This document shows, in pieces, positions 27,332 through 35,820 of a stretch of DNA of 64,000 nt. Numbering within the stretch: position 1 is the first letter of the stretch; every line of letters begins with the position of its first letter. The position numbers were made by a program, and so were the translations under genes. Origin of the DNA: Colimorpha sp045640985 (GTDB lineage Bacteria; Bacteroidota; Bacteroidia; Bacteroidales; P3); assembly GCA_045640985.1 (NCBI GenBank), contig JAZUFZ010000004.1:1-64000 (forward strand), in the 5' to 3' direction. The notes beneath the pieces were generated by a model, which worked only from the letters and a program-made list of their open reading frames with translations, did not search any database and was not told the origin of the DNA.

Positions 27332-28356
27332 TGAGTACAAACATCTGTATCTGCGGAGGTGGATCATTAGGTCATGTATGTGCCGGGGTTTTATCATCCC
27401 AGGAGAACATTAAAGTCAATATATTAACACAACATCCCTCACTATGGAGCAAAGAAATTGTAATTAATGACATTAACAAAAAGCAATATATCGGAAAGAT
27501 CAATCTTGTTACCGACAATCCGAAAGAGGCCCTTATGGATTGTGCGATTGTATTCTTATGCCTTCCTGGATTTGCCATTGAAGAGACAATGCACAGAATC
27601 AAGCCATATCTGAGAGAGCAATCTATCATAGGATCAATTGTATGTAGTACCGGATTCTTTTTTGCCGCACACAAAATATTAGATAAAAGAACCAAATTAT
27701 TTGGATTTCAACGAACGCCATATATTGCGCGTACAGTTTCCTACGGTCATAGTGCCAATCTTCTTGGTTATAAACCAGAAGTTGCTATTGCAACAGAAAA
27801 TATCAGTAATACCGAACAATTCAGGATATTGATTGAAAATCTATGGCTTACACCGACTAAGCTTCTAAATAATTATTACGAGGTTTCGTTAACAAACAGC
27901 AACCCAATTCTCCATACTGGACGCCTATATACTATGTGGAGCGAACCTAAAAACTATCTTTCTGACCACCAAATCCTATTCTATAAAGAATGGACCACCG
28001 AAGCAAGTCAAACCATAATTGATATGGATAATGAATTTATGCAGTTATTACAAGTTCTTCCTATAAAAGACAGAGCGATTCCTTCTTTATTGGACTATTA
28101 CGAAAGTACAGACGCCAATAGCCTTACACAAAAAATCAGTTCCATCAAAGCCTTCCAAACAATTCTCGCACCAATGATTAAAACGCCTAATGGGTGGGTG
28201 CCAGATTTTCAAAGCCGATACTTTACTGAAGATTTTCCTTATGGTCTGCATTTTATATATCAGCTAACCAAAGAAAAGAATATACAAGCACCCACTATAG
28301 AAAAAATATATCAATGGGGTATCAATAAAGTTAATTGTGGAAAAGTATTTGAATAA
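27331..28356 (+). CDS. Opine (octopine/nopaline) dehydrogenase-like enzyme
   Basis: 341 residues. A Rossmann domain opens with ICICGGGSLGHVCAGVL (dinucleotide-binding GGGSxG), and the C-terminal half is the all-alpha domain of the octopine/nopaline dehydrogenase family, with SNPILHTGRLYTMW carrying the family's catalytic-site His. Such enzymes reductively join an amine to a 2-oxo acid using NAD(P)H. Being fused in translation to the PLP enzyme, its amine substrate is probably that enzyme's product, free or CDP-bound. It is the last gene of the operon. Confidence 0.82.
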   Translation: MSTNICICGGGSLGHVCAGVLSSQENIKVNILTQHPSLWSKEIVINDINKKQYIGKINLVTDNPKEALMDCAIVFLCLPGFAIEETMHRIKPYLREQSIIGSIVCSTGFFFAAHKILDKRTKLFGFQRTPYIARTVSYGHSANLLGYKPEVAIATENISNTEQFRILIENLWLTPTKLLNNYYEVSLTNSNPILHTGRLYTMWSEPKNYLSDHQILFYKEWTTEASQTIIDMDNEFMQLLQVLPIKDRAIPSLLDYYESTDANSLTQKISSIKAFQTILAPMIKTPNGWVPDFQSRYFTEDFPYGLHFIYQLTKEKNIQAPTIEKIYQWGINKVNCGKVFE

Positions 28357-28381
28357 TGATTTTATGATTACCAATGGGGCC

Positions 28382-28423
28382 GTAGGTTTGAATCTTGCTT
28401 TATAATCGAGATTCAAAATCTAC
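28382..28423. terminator. Inverted repeat behind the opine dehydrogenase gene
   Basis: GTAGGTTTGAATCT and AGATTCAAAATCTAC form an imperfect stem with a 13-base loop. There is no T run on the plus strand, so termination is only possible. The rest of 28357-28610 is AT-rich with no gene. Confidence 0.4.
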
Positions 28424-28610
28424 ACATATCCAATTGGCAGATAAATTCCACCTTCAATATTAGGTGACTTTTTATCTCTCATTGCACATAGATCTTCATT
28501 TCAACCGTTTTTCATATACTTATTTGATAGAAATTCATCCGGAATATAGAGGATTGTTACGACATATTCAATTCTACCGGATCTCATCAATAATCAACAG
28601 TATCATTTTT

Positions 28611-30239
28611 CTATTCAATTAAGATTTTTTTTGTAATTATCCCATCATATGTTTTCAAATGCAGAATATACACTCCTTTTGAAAGATTCTGCACATTTAT
28701 TAACACCTCTGTTCCATCACCAACACCCTCTACTAACTTTGTTCCAACAATAGAGATTAATTCATAAGATTGAATTTCTATTGGGCATTTTACATATATA
28801 TTGTCATGCGTAGGATTGGGTGTGATTATCGGTTCTATCATTGATTCCTCTTTGATTGCCAGGGGATTCTCACATACTCTGTTTCCACCTATATTGTGGA
28901 TATAGCCTTCCCAATTGGAACTCAACCCAATCACTTGTGCAATAAACCAGGATGAAGGAGATGTATATAGAACATGATTCCCCTCTGATATTCCCACTTT
29001 CGCGTAAGAATATCCCGTTGAACCTACCGGAGAGAAATTCTGAACATGTTGATTATCCAGCATTACTTGATTTGTATTATTGGACGGAGTTACCACATTC
29101 AAATAATAACGCGACTGATAACCATCTTCCATTTGGAAAGTAGTAAAATAGGCTCCATTTTCATCATGATGAGACAATGGCAATAAGGTTGTCATCGCAC
29201 AATCGCCAAACTCCATTCCTCCACCACTATGGCGACTATCCACATAATACGCAACTGAGACTGGTTTACTTGTGTTGATATAAGTAGCATTCGTTATCTG
29301 ATCAGAATAACTTTCGTATGACGAAAGTGTAGCTTTTAACACGCCATCAAAATAGACCCGACAAGTATCGGCACTTGCTGTTACCTTAACATACGCATTT
29401 TCATGGCCTGTTACTGGAACCGCAATAAACTCTGATCCCCAAGAGTGAACAGGGATAGACTGATTAAACATCATATCCGAACTGGCGCCGGATATTGGAA
29501 CCATTGCCAATCTATTACCTTCAAAAACAGCAATTTTAGAACCATCTTGTGATTGAATTACAGTTCCTGCAAAATCTTGAAGACCACCATCTTCACTCGT
29601 TTGGAAATGAATGCACTCACCAGGATTTACTAAAATCGTCTGATGTGATCCAGCAGACCAGCCATTGCTTGTATTTGCCGTCAAATAAACATCAATCAGA
29701 TTTTTTCCATTAGAACCAACTGCGACAATACAAAAATTAGAACAACTCGCCCTTTGTACATTTGTATTGATTTCATAACTTTGAATTACATATTTACTAC
29801 CCAACTGTGAAGTCGGCATAATCTGACAGGCATCAATTGACCCTGAGGAATTACGCTGGGTACAAACAGCTAAAGTGATTGGCACTGTCGATGACACATA
29901 CAAACCAGAATTGATTGGAGTTCCGATAATATTCAAAAATTCTGCATCATTGGTTACTTCCCCATAGGGATCCATTGATCCTATTGTCGAATTGTATTCT
30001 TTATTTCGGGTTTCTCCTGCAGAAACCTCTATTGTATCACTCCACAATGTATTGGGATTACTAATAGTTACTACACCAGCATCACATGACGTTATTGAGA
30101 AAAGCAGATTATCACCTACATGAGCCTGTGAATGCGGAATAAAGCCTAACCAGAAACTTGTATCTGGGCCATACCACGATTGTGCCCTAAGGGTACACAA
30201 CATAGAACTAAAGAACAGCAGAATAAATAATTTCTTCAT
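28611..30239 (-). CDS. T9SS type A cargo protein with IgGFc-binding-type domain
   Basis: 542 residues. The signal peptide is MKKLFILLFFSSMLCTLRA. Residues ~110-430 match the layout of the IgGFc-binding N-terminal-type domain seen in bacterial adhesins (GSKYVIQSYE, GSKIAVFEGNR, VPVTGHENAYVKVTAS). The last ~75 residues are a type A sorting domain (IITPNPTHDNIYV ... LSKGVYILHLKT). It is probably a surface adhesin attached after T9SS export. The gene lies 39 bp behind a membrane-protein gene and may be read from the cytidylyltransferase promoter. Confidence 0.82.
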   Translation of the reverse strand: MKKLFILLFFSSMLCTLRAQSWYGPDTSFWLGFIPHSQAHVGDNLLFSITSCDAGVVTISNPNTLWSDTIEVSAGETRNKEYNSTIGSMDPYGEVTNDAEFLNIIGTPINSGLYVSSTVPITLAVCTQRNSSGSIDACQIMPTSQLGSKYVIQSYEINTNVQRASCSNFCIVAVGSNGKNLIDVYLTANTSNGWSAGSHQTILVNPGECIHFQTSEDGGLQDFAGTVIQSQDGSKIAVFEGNRLAMVPISGASSDMMFNQSIPVHSWGSEFIAVPVTGHENAYVKVTASADTCRVYFDGVLKATLSSYESYSDQITNATYINTSKPVSVAYYVDSRHSGGGMEFGDCAMTTLLPLSHHDENGAYFTTFQMEDGYQSRYYLNVVTPSNNTNQVMLDNQHVQNFSPVGSTGYSYAKVGISEGNHVLYTSPSSWFIAQVIGLSSNWEGYIHNIGGNRVCENPLAIKEESMIEPIITPNPTHDNIYVKCPIEIQSYELISIVGTKLVEGVGDGTEVLINVQNLSKGVYILHLKTYDGIITKKILIE

Positions 30240-30278
30240 AAGATACTGAATTTAGTTGGGGAAATTCATCCCATTAGA

Positions 30279-30758
30279 TTACACTGTCTTTTTTATGCAG
30301 GAAAACACAACAGACAAACACAAAACCACGATTATCTGCGTAGAAATGCCTACCGTTGTTGCTACAGCTCCCACTACAAGAAACTTCAATCCATAATATA
30401 ACATCTTTGACAAAACTATTGCAAGCAGCATTGATTGAAAAACGCTCAGTCTGGATTTCGCGAATTCAAAAACTGCCACGTTGCAGATGAGTTCTACTGC
30501 CATTAAAGCACATTTTCCGCCCATAGGAAAGCCTGTGGCAATAGTTGAGAACAACGGAATCAACAAAGCTAACAGGTATGCGTTCCGGCGATCATTCACC
30601 AGAAGCATTCCTGCAAACAAGGCAATTCGCATCGGTTCTATAGCCTGTAAGGAAAACCCAAGCAAATGACTGATACCTGGAACCATAACGATAGCTCCTA
30701 AAATCAGAAGGTCAATCCACAATGTTCGTGACGATACATTTATTTTTATTGTATTCAT
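30279..30758 (-). CDS. Small polytopic membrane protein, ECF S-component-like
   Basis: 159 residues with five or six hydrophobic segments and little soluble sequence. The pattern (FPMGGKCALMAVELICNVAVFEF in the middle) resembles substrate-binding S components of ECF vitamin transporters, but this is a weak similarity by eye and no energising module is nearby. It starts 4 bp behind the cytidylyltransferase gene, so the two are co-translated. Confidence 0.55.
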   Translation of the reverse strand: MNTIKINVSSRTLWIDLLILGAIVMVPGISHLLGFSLQAIEPMRIALFAGMLLVNDRRNAYLLALLIPLFSTIATGFPMGGKCALMAVELICNVAVFEFAKSRLSVFQSMLLAIVLSKMLYYGLKFLVVGAVATTVGISTQIIVVLCLSVVFSCIKKTV

Positions 30759-30762
30759 AATT

Positions 30763-31470
30763 TTATATAGTTTTCAAATAATTTTCTAAGAATGATAAAT
30801 CCTGAGGATAGGTGATTTTGATATTCCGTTCATCGCCTTCAACAATATGGATTCTTGTTTCGGGCATATACCGTGACACCATTCCACAATCATCGGTCGC
30901 GGCAATCTCGCCTTGTTCGAGCGCCTTGCGATAAGCACTCTTTATGATTCCAAAACGGAATCCCTGAGGAGTCTGTGCACGCATCAAACTTTTTCGTTCG
31001 GGAATACTTTCCACGATACCGTCCACTACTCTCCACACAGTATCCGTACAAGCCACAGCAACTCCTGCCGCCTCACATTCATCCAATGCAGCAATTGTAC
31101 CTTCTATCAACGCATTGCTGACCAACGGGCGCACGGCATCGTGCAACAAGATTTTATCTTCATCGGAGGCCTCAGGAAATGCCTTCAGGGCATTTAATGT
31201 TGATTCGTAACGTTCCTTCCCGCCAGGTACGACCCGTTTACATTTTGTCCATCTATTGCAGGAAATCAGATATTCCATGTGTTCGAGCCAATCGGGATGC
31301 ACAACCACAATAATCTCATCCACCTCTTCGCTGCGGTCAAAAGCATCAATCGTATATTCTATGATACACCTGTCGCCCACAGTTATGAACTGTTTGGGAA
31401 GTGCGCTACCCATTCTTGCACCAATTCCCCCTGCTAATATGGCCACGTATGTTTTCACGTCTTTTTTCAA
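30763..31470 (-). CDS. IspD/TarI-family cytidylyltransferase
   Basis: 235 residues, normal length. The nucleotide-binding loop is ILAGGIGARMGSALPKQF; later motifs are LLHDAVRPLV, RAQTPQGFRF, ATDDCGMV and NIKITYPQDL. The family covers IspD (CDP-methylerythritol, isoprenoid route) and TarI (CDP-ribitol). The sequence does not settle it; as the only such gene here, IspD is the default. There is no ATG before residue 20, so the start is TTG 31470 or GTG 31458, both just 10-22 bases after a perfect -7 element, giving a very short leader. Confidence 0.82.
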   Translation of the reverse strand: MKKDVKTYVAILAGGIGARMGSALPKQFITVGDRCIIEYTIDAFDRSEEVDEIIVVVHPDWLEHMEYLISCNRWTKCKRVVPGGKERYESTLNALKAFPEASDEDKILLHDAVRPLVSNALIEGTIAALDECEAAGVAVACTDTVWRVVDGIVESIPERKSLMRAQTPQGFRFGIIKSAYRKALEQGEIAATDDCGMVSRYMPETRIHIVEGDERNIKITYPQDLSFLENYLKTI

Positions 31471-31479
31471 AAATGCGAT

Positions 31480-31488
31480 GCAAAATTA
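31480..31488 (-). promoter_or_regulatory. -7 element of the cytidylyltransferase gene
   Basis: TAATTTTGC on the minus strand, a perfect match. Together with the plus-strand element at 31531 it forms a compact divergent promoter pair. Confidence 0.65.
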
Positions 31489-31530
31489 CAAAAATATTCT
31501 TAACTGAACAAATATATTGATTTTTTTTTG

Positions 31531-31539
31531 TACTTTTGC
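31531..31539 (+). promoter_or_regulatory. -7 element of the AsmA-like gene
   Basis: TACTTTTGC, a perfect match, 22 bases before the ATG at 31562. Confidence 0.65.
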
Positions 31540-31561
31540 ATCGTCATTCATTTTATATTAT

Positions 31562-33565
31562 ATGAAAAAGTCATTGAAAATCATAACAGTTGTAATTGCT
31601 TCCATTCTTGCATTATTTGTACTCGTCACGCTTTTGGTATCCCCTATAGCCACAGCTTATATCAACCAGAACGGAGATAAATTAATCGGCAGGAAACTAC
31701 ATGTGGATAAATTGAAAGTTAATGTTTATTCCGGTCATGTTGCCATTCACAACCTTACCGTCTATGAAGACGACCAGACTTCTGAATTTGTCAGTTTCGA
31801 CACCCTTGACGTAAAGGCGAAACTACTCAAACTTCTCAGCCACAAGGTCTATCTTCAACACATCACATTAGCAGGACTGGATGTAAATGTGCTACAAAAT
31901 GGCAACCGGTTTAATTTCACGAGTCTCATTGACCATTTTGCTTCCGAAGACACCATATCCGAAGTCCAAGACACCACCCCAAGTGACTGGATGCTTTATT
32001 TCTATAATATCCGCCTGAGTCACGGAAAGGTATATTATGCCGATTTACAGAGAGACTGCGACTGGAACCTCAAAGACCTCAACATCAAGATTCCTGGTTT
32101 CTGCATCGGAGGAAACGATGCTACAGATGCCGGATTGAGCATTGAACTTGCGGATGGCGGAACTATCACGACAGATGCCCATTACGACGTTAATACCAAC
32201 GATTTCCAGGCTACCGTTGATTTGAGCAAATTCAACCTTTCAAATATCAAAGCATACCTTTCCGATTTCATGAGAATTGGAGAAATGGACGGTAATCTGA
32301 ATGCCCACCTGACAGCAGACGGTAATCTGAGCCATATAACCAATATGAACATCAACGGTAATCTAAGCCTCAACCAGGTAGATGTGAAGTCCGACCAGCA
32401 GCAACCGATACTCGCGTTCAACCAACTGGCTGTTGATATAAACAATATCAATCTCGACAATCAGTTATACAACATCAATTCCGTAACTATCGACGGACTT
32501 CAGGGCCGTTTCGACAGATACGCCGACGGCACCAATTTCAGCCGGATACTCATCCCATCTGATACCCCAACCGATACGGCATCCGAAGAATCACAAGACA
32601 CGGCCGCAACAACCAAAACACCGATGAAACTTTTCTGCAATAACTTTTCCTTCACAAACGGAGCATTCACCTATGCCGACCATACCCTACCCGACATCTT
32701 TGAATTTCCTGTTACTCATATCGACATTCAAGCACAAAACATAGACCTCAACCAGAAGAACAATGCCCTCATTAAAGCCCAGCTTCCTCACGGCGGTAAC
32801 GCCCTCATCAAATGGGAAGGCACTATCGACAATATCAAAGAATACCAAAACCTTACGCTGAATATCCGAAATCTCCAGATGGCGGATCTTTCCCCCTATA
32901 CCGTGGCATACCTTGGACATCCCTTCACGGAAGGCGTATTCTCGTTTGTAAGCCACAACAAAATCCAGAACAGCCAACTGGATGGGCAGAACCATCTTGA
33001 TATCTTTAAGCCCACCGTAGGGGACAAACGCAAGGACGTTGATGCCCAGATCAACATTCCCCTCAAAGCCGCACTATACGTTCTCAAGAACAAGGATGAG
33101 CAGATACAAATCGACCTGCCGATCTCCGGAAACCTCGACAATCCCGAATTCAAGTACATGAAGGCCGTATGGAAAACCCTCGGAAACCTGCTTGTGAAAG
33201 TAGCAACAGAGCCATTCCGGATGGCTGGCGACCTTCTGGGCATATCTCACGAGGATGAGACCTTCATCGCTTTCGACCCTATGCAGCACGACATTTCTTC
33301 AGAACAATACTACAGTCTTGAGAAATATGCAAACGCCGTACTCCAGACTCCTGAACTTTCGCTAAACCTGGAGCAGCAGATTCCTGACAATGCGGACTCT
33401 ACCATTCTCAAACTGGCAGAATACCGCAACAAGATTGTATATGACCATCTCGTGAATGAGATGAATGTCTCCCCTTCCCAGATCAACCTCACAATCCAGC
33501 CCGTCGAGAACCTGAAGAAATGCGGCTATTTCATTACCGGAGAGCTCAAGAATCCTGAGGAATAA
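31562..33565 (+). CDS. AsmA/DUF748-type envelope protein
   Basis: 667 residues from ATG 31562; the longer frame would run through the promoter. One N-terminal membrane anchor (MKKSLKIITVVIASILALF...) is followed by long repetitive beta structure with AsmA/YhdP-like features: an early RKLHVDKLKVNVYSGHV segment, repeated strand patterns and a late YVLKNKDEQIQIDLPISGNLDNPEF, typical of DUF748 proteins. Such proteins are thought to form lipid-conducting bridges across the periplasm. It stands alone between a divergent promoter and a terminator. Confidence 0.82.
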   Translation: MKKSLKIITVVIASILALFVLVTLLVSPIATAYINQNGDKLIGRKLHVDKLKVNVYSGHVAIHNLTVYEDDQTSEFVSFDTLDVKAKLLKLLSHKVYLQHITLAGLDVNVLQNGNRFNFTSLIDHFASEDTISEVQDTTPSDWMLYFYNIRLSHGKVYYADLQRDCDWNLKDLNIKIPGFCIGGNDATDAGLSIELADGGTITTDAHYDVNTNDFQATVDLSKFNLSNIKAYLSDFMRIGEMDGNLNAHLTADGNLSHITNMNINGNLSLNQVDVKSDQQQPILAFNQLAVDINNINLDNQLYNINSVTIDGLQGRFDRYADGTNFSRILIPSDTPTDTASEESQDTAATTKTPMKLFCNNFSFTNGAFTYADHTLPDIFEFPVTHIDIQAQNIDLNQKNNALIKAQLPHGGNALIKWEGTIDNIKEYQNLTLNIRNLQMADLSPYTVAYLGHPFTEGVFSFVSHNKIQNSQLDGQNHLDIFKPTVGDKRKDVDAQINIPLKAALYVLKNKDEQIQIDLPISGNLDNPEFKYMKAVWKTLGNLLVKVATEPFRMAGDLLGISHEDETFIAFDPMQHDISSEQYYSLEKYANAVLQTPELSLNLEQQIPDNADSTILKLAEYRNKIVYDHLVNEMNVSPSQINLTIQPVENLKKCGYFITGELKNPEE

Positions 33566-33693
33566 ACTCCACAGACCTACGCCGAGAAAAGCCACCAGAA
33601 TGGCCTGATACGAGGAGCTGGTAACATTGTCATAACTATACCTTACGGTGCTGATTGGTTTGGGTTTTTCCCCTTGGCACGAGCTCCCTACTA

Positions 33694-33714
33694 CGGAGTT
33701 ACCACGGAGATACC
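33694..33714 (+). repeat. Two tandem 11-bp units, CGGAGWTACC type
   Basis: CGGAGTTACC and CGGAGATACC lie 11 bp apart in the 254-bp gap between convergent genes. It is the shortest of the four direct arrays. Confidence 0.65.
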
Positions 33715-33760
33715 CGATAAAATCACGACCATTTCCCCCAATAACCGCACAGAGAAAAAA

Positions 33761-33796
33761 AATGAAGGCGTCCCGATTGGGGCGCCTTTCATTCTA
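33761..33796. terminator. Bidirectional terminator between convergent genes
   Basis: AATGAAGGCGTCCC and GGGGCGCCTTTCATT pair around loop GATT, with A and T runs on either side. Confidence 0.75.
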
Positions 33797-33819
33797 TTTC
33801 TATATTGACTTTCCGCTAT

Positions 33820-35124
33820 CTATTCCTTCTGGATGTCGGTAATCACTATCTCAACCTTGGCATCATTGCGTTTGTCCTTGGTAAGGACTGCGGCGGCGGC
33901 TCGTTTCACTTCGGTCTGGGTCATACCTGCTACCGATATCTTTTCGGCCGGAAGCCCGTTCTTTACGAAAAACTCTTTGACTGAAACGGCACGGGCAAGG
34001 GACATCTGGACATCGCCATCTACATCAAATCCGTAGGTCTGGACATATCCTTTAATAAGGAATGATACATTAGGATGATTGCGGAACATTGCCACATAAT
34101 TCATCAATACGGTATCGCTTTCGGGGAGAAGTTCCGACTCGTCGTTGTCGAAATAGATGTCGCTGATCGGATAACGGGTGCCGCGTTCTATACGGTTCAT
34201 CAGAAAACGAAGGATTGTGTCGCCTTTATAGATATCGGCGTTGAAGTCCTTGTAGATTGAGAAATAGCCGTCACGCTTTGCGTAGAGGGTATATTCAAAA
34301 TGTGGCACGAACTTGATGACGCCTTTACGGAAATTGGGGTTCTTCACAATAGCGCGGTTATCGGTATTCTTTTCAATCACAAGCAGATCCACATCTATGG
34401 ATTTGTGGGTCTTGGTGTCGTAGAACAGGACTACGGGCTCGTATGAATCCACGAAAAGGCTTGCCTTGATGGTGTGACCGGAACCTTTGGCAGAAGCATT
34501 ATCTACGCAGATATAATACACTTCGCCTTTCTTCACAAAGACAGACTTCACAAATGAGGTCATCTGATGTTTGGTAACGAAGGTTTCCTTTGCGTCCTTC
34601 TTCATACCGATGGCGCCAGTCTTGGATGTCGTATCGATTGTATTTACGACACCGGCAAGGGGCAGCACTTTGTTCTGTATCACGTGGTTGCTGAAATAAA
34701 CATCGGTGTATTTGTAAAGGAGAAAATCATAGTCGTCCTTGGGGTTGGTCGGGGTAATCGTAAATTCAAGAAAACCGTTATATGGCACTACGAAACGATA
34801 CCACACGCTGTTATGTTCAAATTCAAAAAGGTATGGATGCTTTTTGTCTGCCTGGATTTCGTTTACCTGGCCGCCGCCCTGGGGCGCGGTAGTCGGGCCA
34901 AAGGCGATGTCTGCCTCAATATCCATCGGGAAAAGGCAGTCATTACTATTGTAGCGCAACTCTTTCTCCACAACTTTTGGAGGTTCTGCGACCTGCTTTT
35001 TTTTCTTCGAAGACTTGGAAGTGGTGGTCTTTGAAGTGGTTTTTGAGGTTTTTGACTGCGCAGCAATATCATTCGCTCCAAAGAGTAAACATCCGCAAAT
35101 CAGTGCAATAAGTAATTTTTTCAT
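33820..35124 (-). CDS. OmpA-family C-terminal domain protein
   Basis: 434 residues from ATG 35124 (the promoter and signal peptide MKKLLIALICGCLLFGANDIAA support this start). A Lys/Ser/Thr-rich linker follows (~residues 23-45). Residues ~60-220 are a beta-rich domain, then a carboxypeptidase-like segment, and the end is an OmpA-like peptidoglycan-binding domain (PISDIYFDNDESELLPESD, then SLARAVSVKEFFVKNGLPAEKI). It likely ties an outer-membrane or periplasmic complex to the wall. It is monocistronic. Confidence 0.82.
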   Translation of the reverse strand: MKKLLIALICGCLLFGANDIAAQSKTSKTTSKTTTSKSSKKKKQVAEPPKVVEKELRYNSNDCLFPMDIEADIAFGPTTAPQGGGQVNEIQADKKHPYLFEFEHNSVWYRFVVPYNGFLEFTITPTNPKDDYDFLLYKYTDVYFSNHVIQNKVLPLAGVVNTIDTTSKTGAIGMKKDAKETFVTKHQMTSFVKSVFVKKGEVYYICVDNASAKGSGHTIKASLFVDSYEPVVLFYDTKTHKSIDVDLLVIEKNTDNRAIVKNPNFRKGVIKFVPHFEYTLYAKRDGYFSIYKDFNADIYKGDTILRFLMNRIERGTRYPISDIYFDNDESELLPESDTVLMNYVAMFRNHPNVSFLIKGYVQTYGFDVDGDVQMSLARAVSVKEFFVKNGLPAEKISVAGMTQTEVKRAAAAVLTKDKRNDAKVEIVITDIQKE

Positions 35125-35160
35125 AATAATATATCGGTTTTTGCGACTATAATTCAAGAG

Positions 35161-35169
35161 GCAAAGATA
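35161..35169 (-). promoter_or_regulatory. -7 element of the OmpA-like gene
   Basis: TATCTTTGC on the minus strand, a perfect match, 36 bases before the ATG at 35124. Confidence 0.65.
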
Positions 35170-35309
35170 TATATATTTTTTGAATGTACAAATTTATTAA
35201 ACAATTTTTAACGTTTTTTTTATAATTTCCTACTATTGCATAAATCAATCTCTTAATGACGCTTGCAAAGAAACCGGTTTTCCCCACTGTAATATAGCTA
35301 TTTGTAATG

Positions 35310-35428
35310 TGTAACTCCCTTCTATCTTCTTTTTATCTCCAGTTTATCTTTTTTCTATCTCTTATTCTTAGAAAAGGAGATAAAAAGAAGTTAATATGGA
35401 GATAAAAAGAAGATAGAAGGGAGTTACC
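35310..35428 (+). repeat. 119-bp dyad element built from 11-bp units, copy B
   Basis: The best-preserved copy. Each arm has five 11-bp units, the outer unit GTAACTCCCT, inverted around TTCTTAGAAAAG. It sits in the 696-bp gap 35125-35820 with no gene. A GC-rich block further on (35524-35558) is shared with the region behind copy A. Confidence 0.85.
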
Positions 35429-35691
35429 ACGGTGAAAAGCCTGAAAAACAAGCCCCCGGGAAAAGGATTATTACGGATATTTTGAGCGGAGGCCACCAGC
35501 CGAGGCAGCGGAGAAACGGTAGAGGCTCTGCGACCGCAGCCCCAGCGGCCGCGCACAGACTGAGGGCAAAGGAGCCCTATAATAATTTCATGCGCAACCA
35601 TAGATTAATTCCGCTAACGGGAGAAAGAAGATTTTTTTGAATATTTTTTGAAATTTTCTTGCACGATATGAAAAAAAATCGTAACTTTGCA

Positions 35692-35700
35692 TCGTCTTTA
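35692..35700 (+). promoter_or_regulatory. -7 element of pckA
   Basis: TAACTTTGC, a perfect match. The leader to the ATG at 35821 is about 110 nt, with no recognised riboswitch. Confidence 0.6.
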
Positions 35701-35820
35701 CACAAGCGGAATATGATAAAAAAATTCATAATCAACCAATTGCATTCTGCGGCGTAGGGGCATTATGTCCATAAGACAATTGTTAACAAAAAAAGATACT
35801 AAATAATACAGTTTTAATCC

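Noticed and set aside
35368..35601. 77-codon minus-strand frame over dyad copy B
   Set aside because: Most of it is the repeat itself and the GC-rich block; no start signal and no domain.
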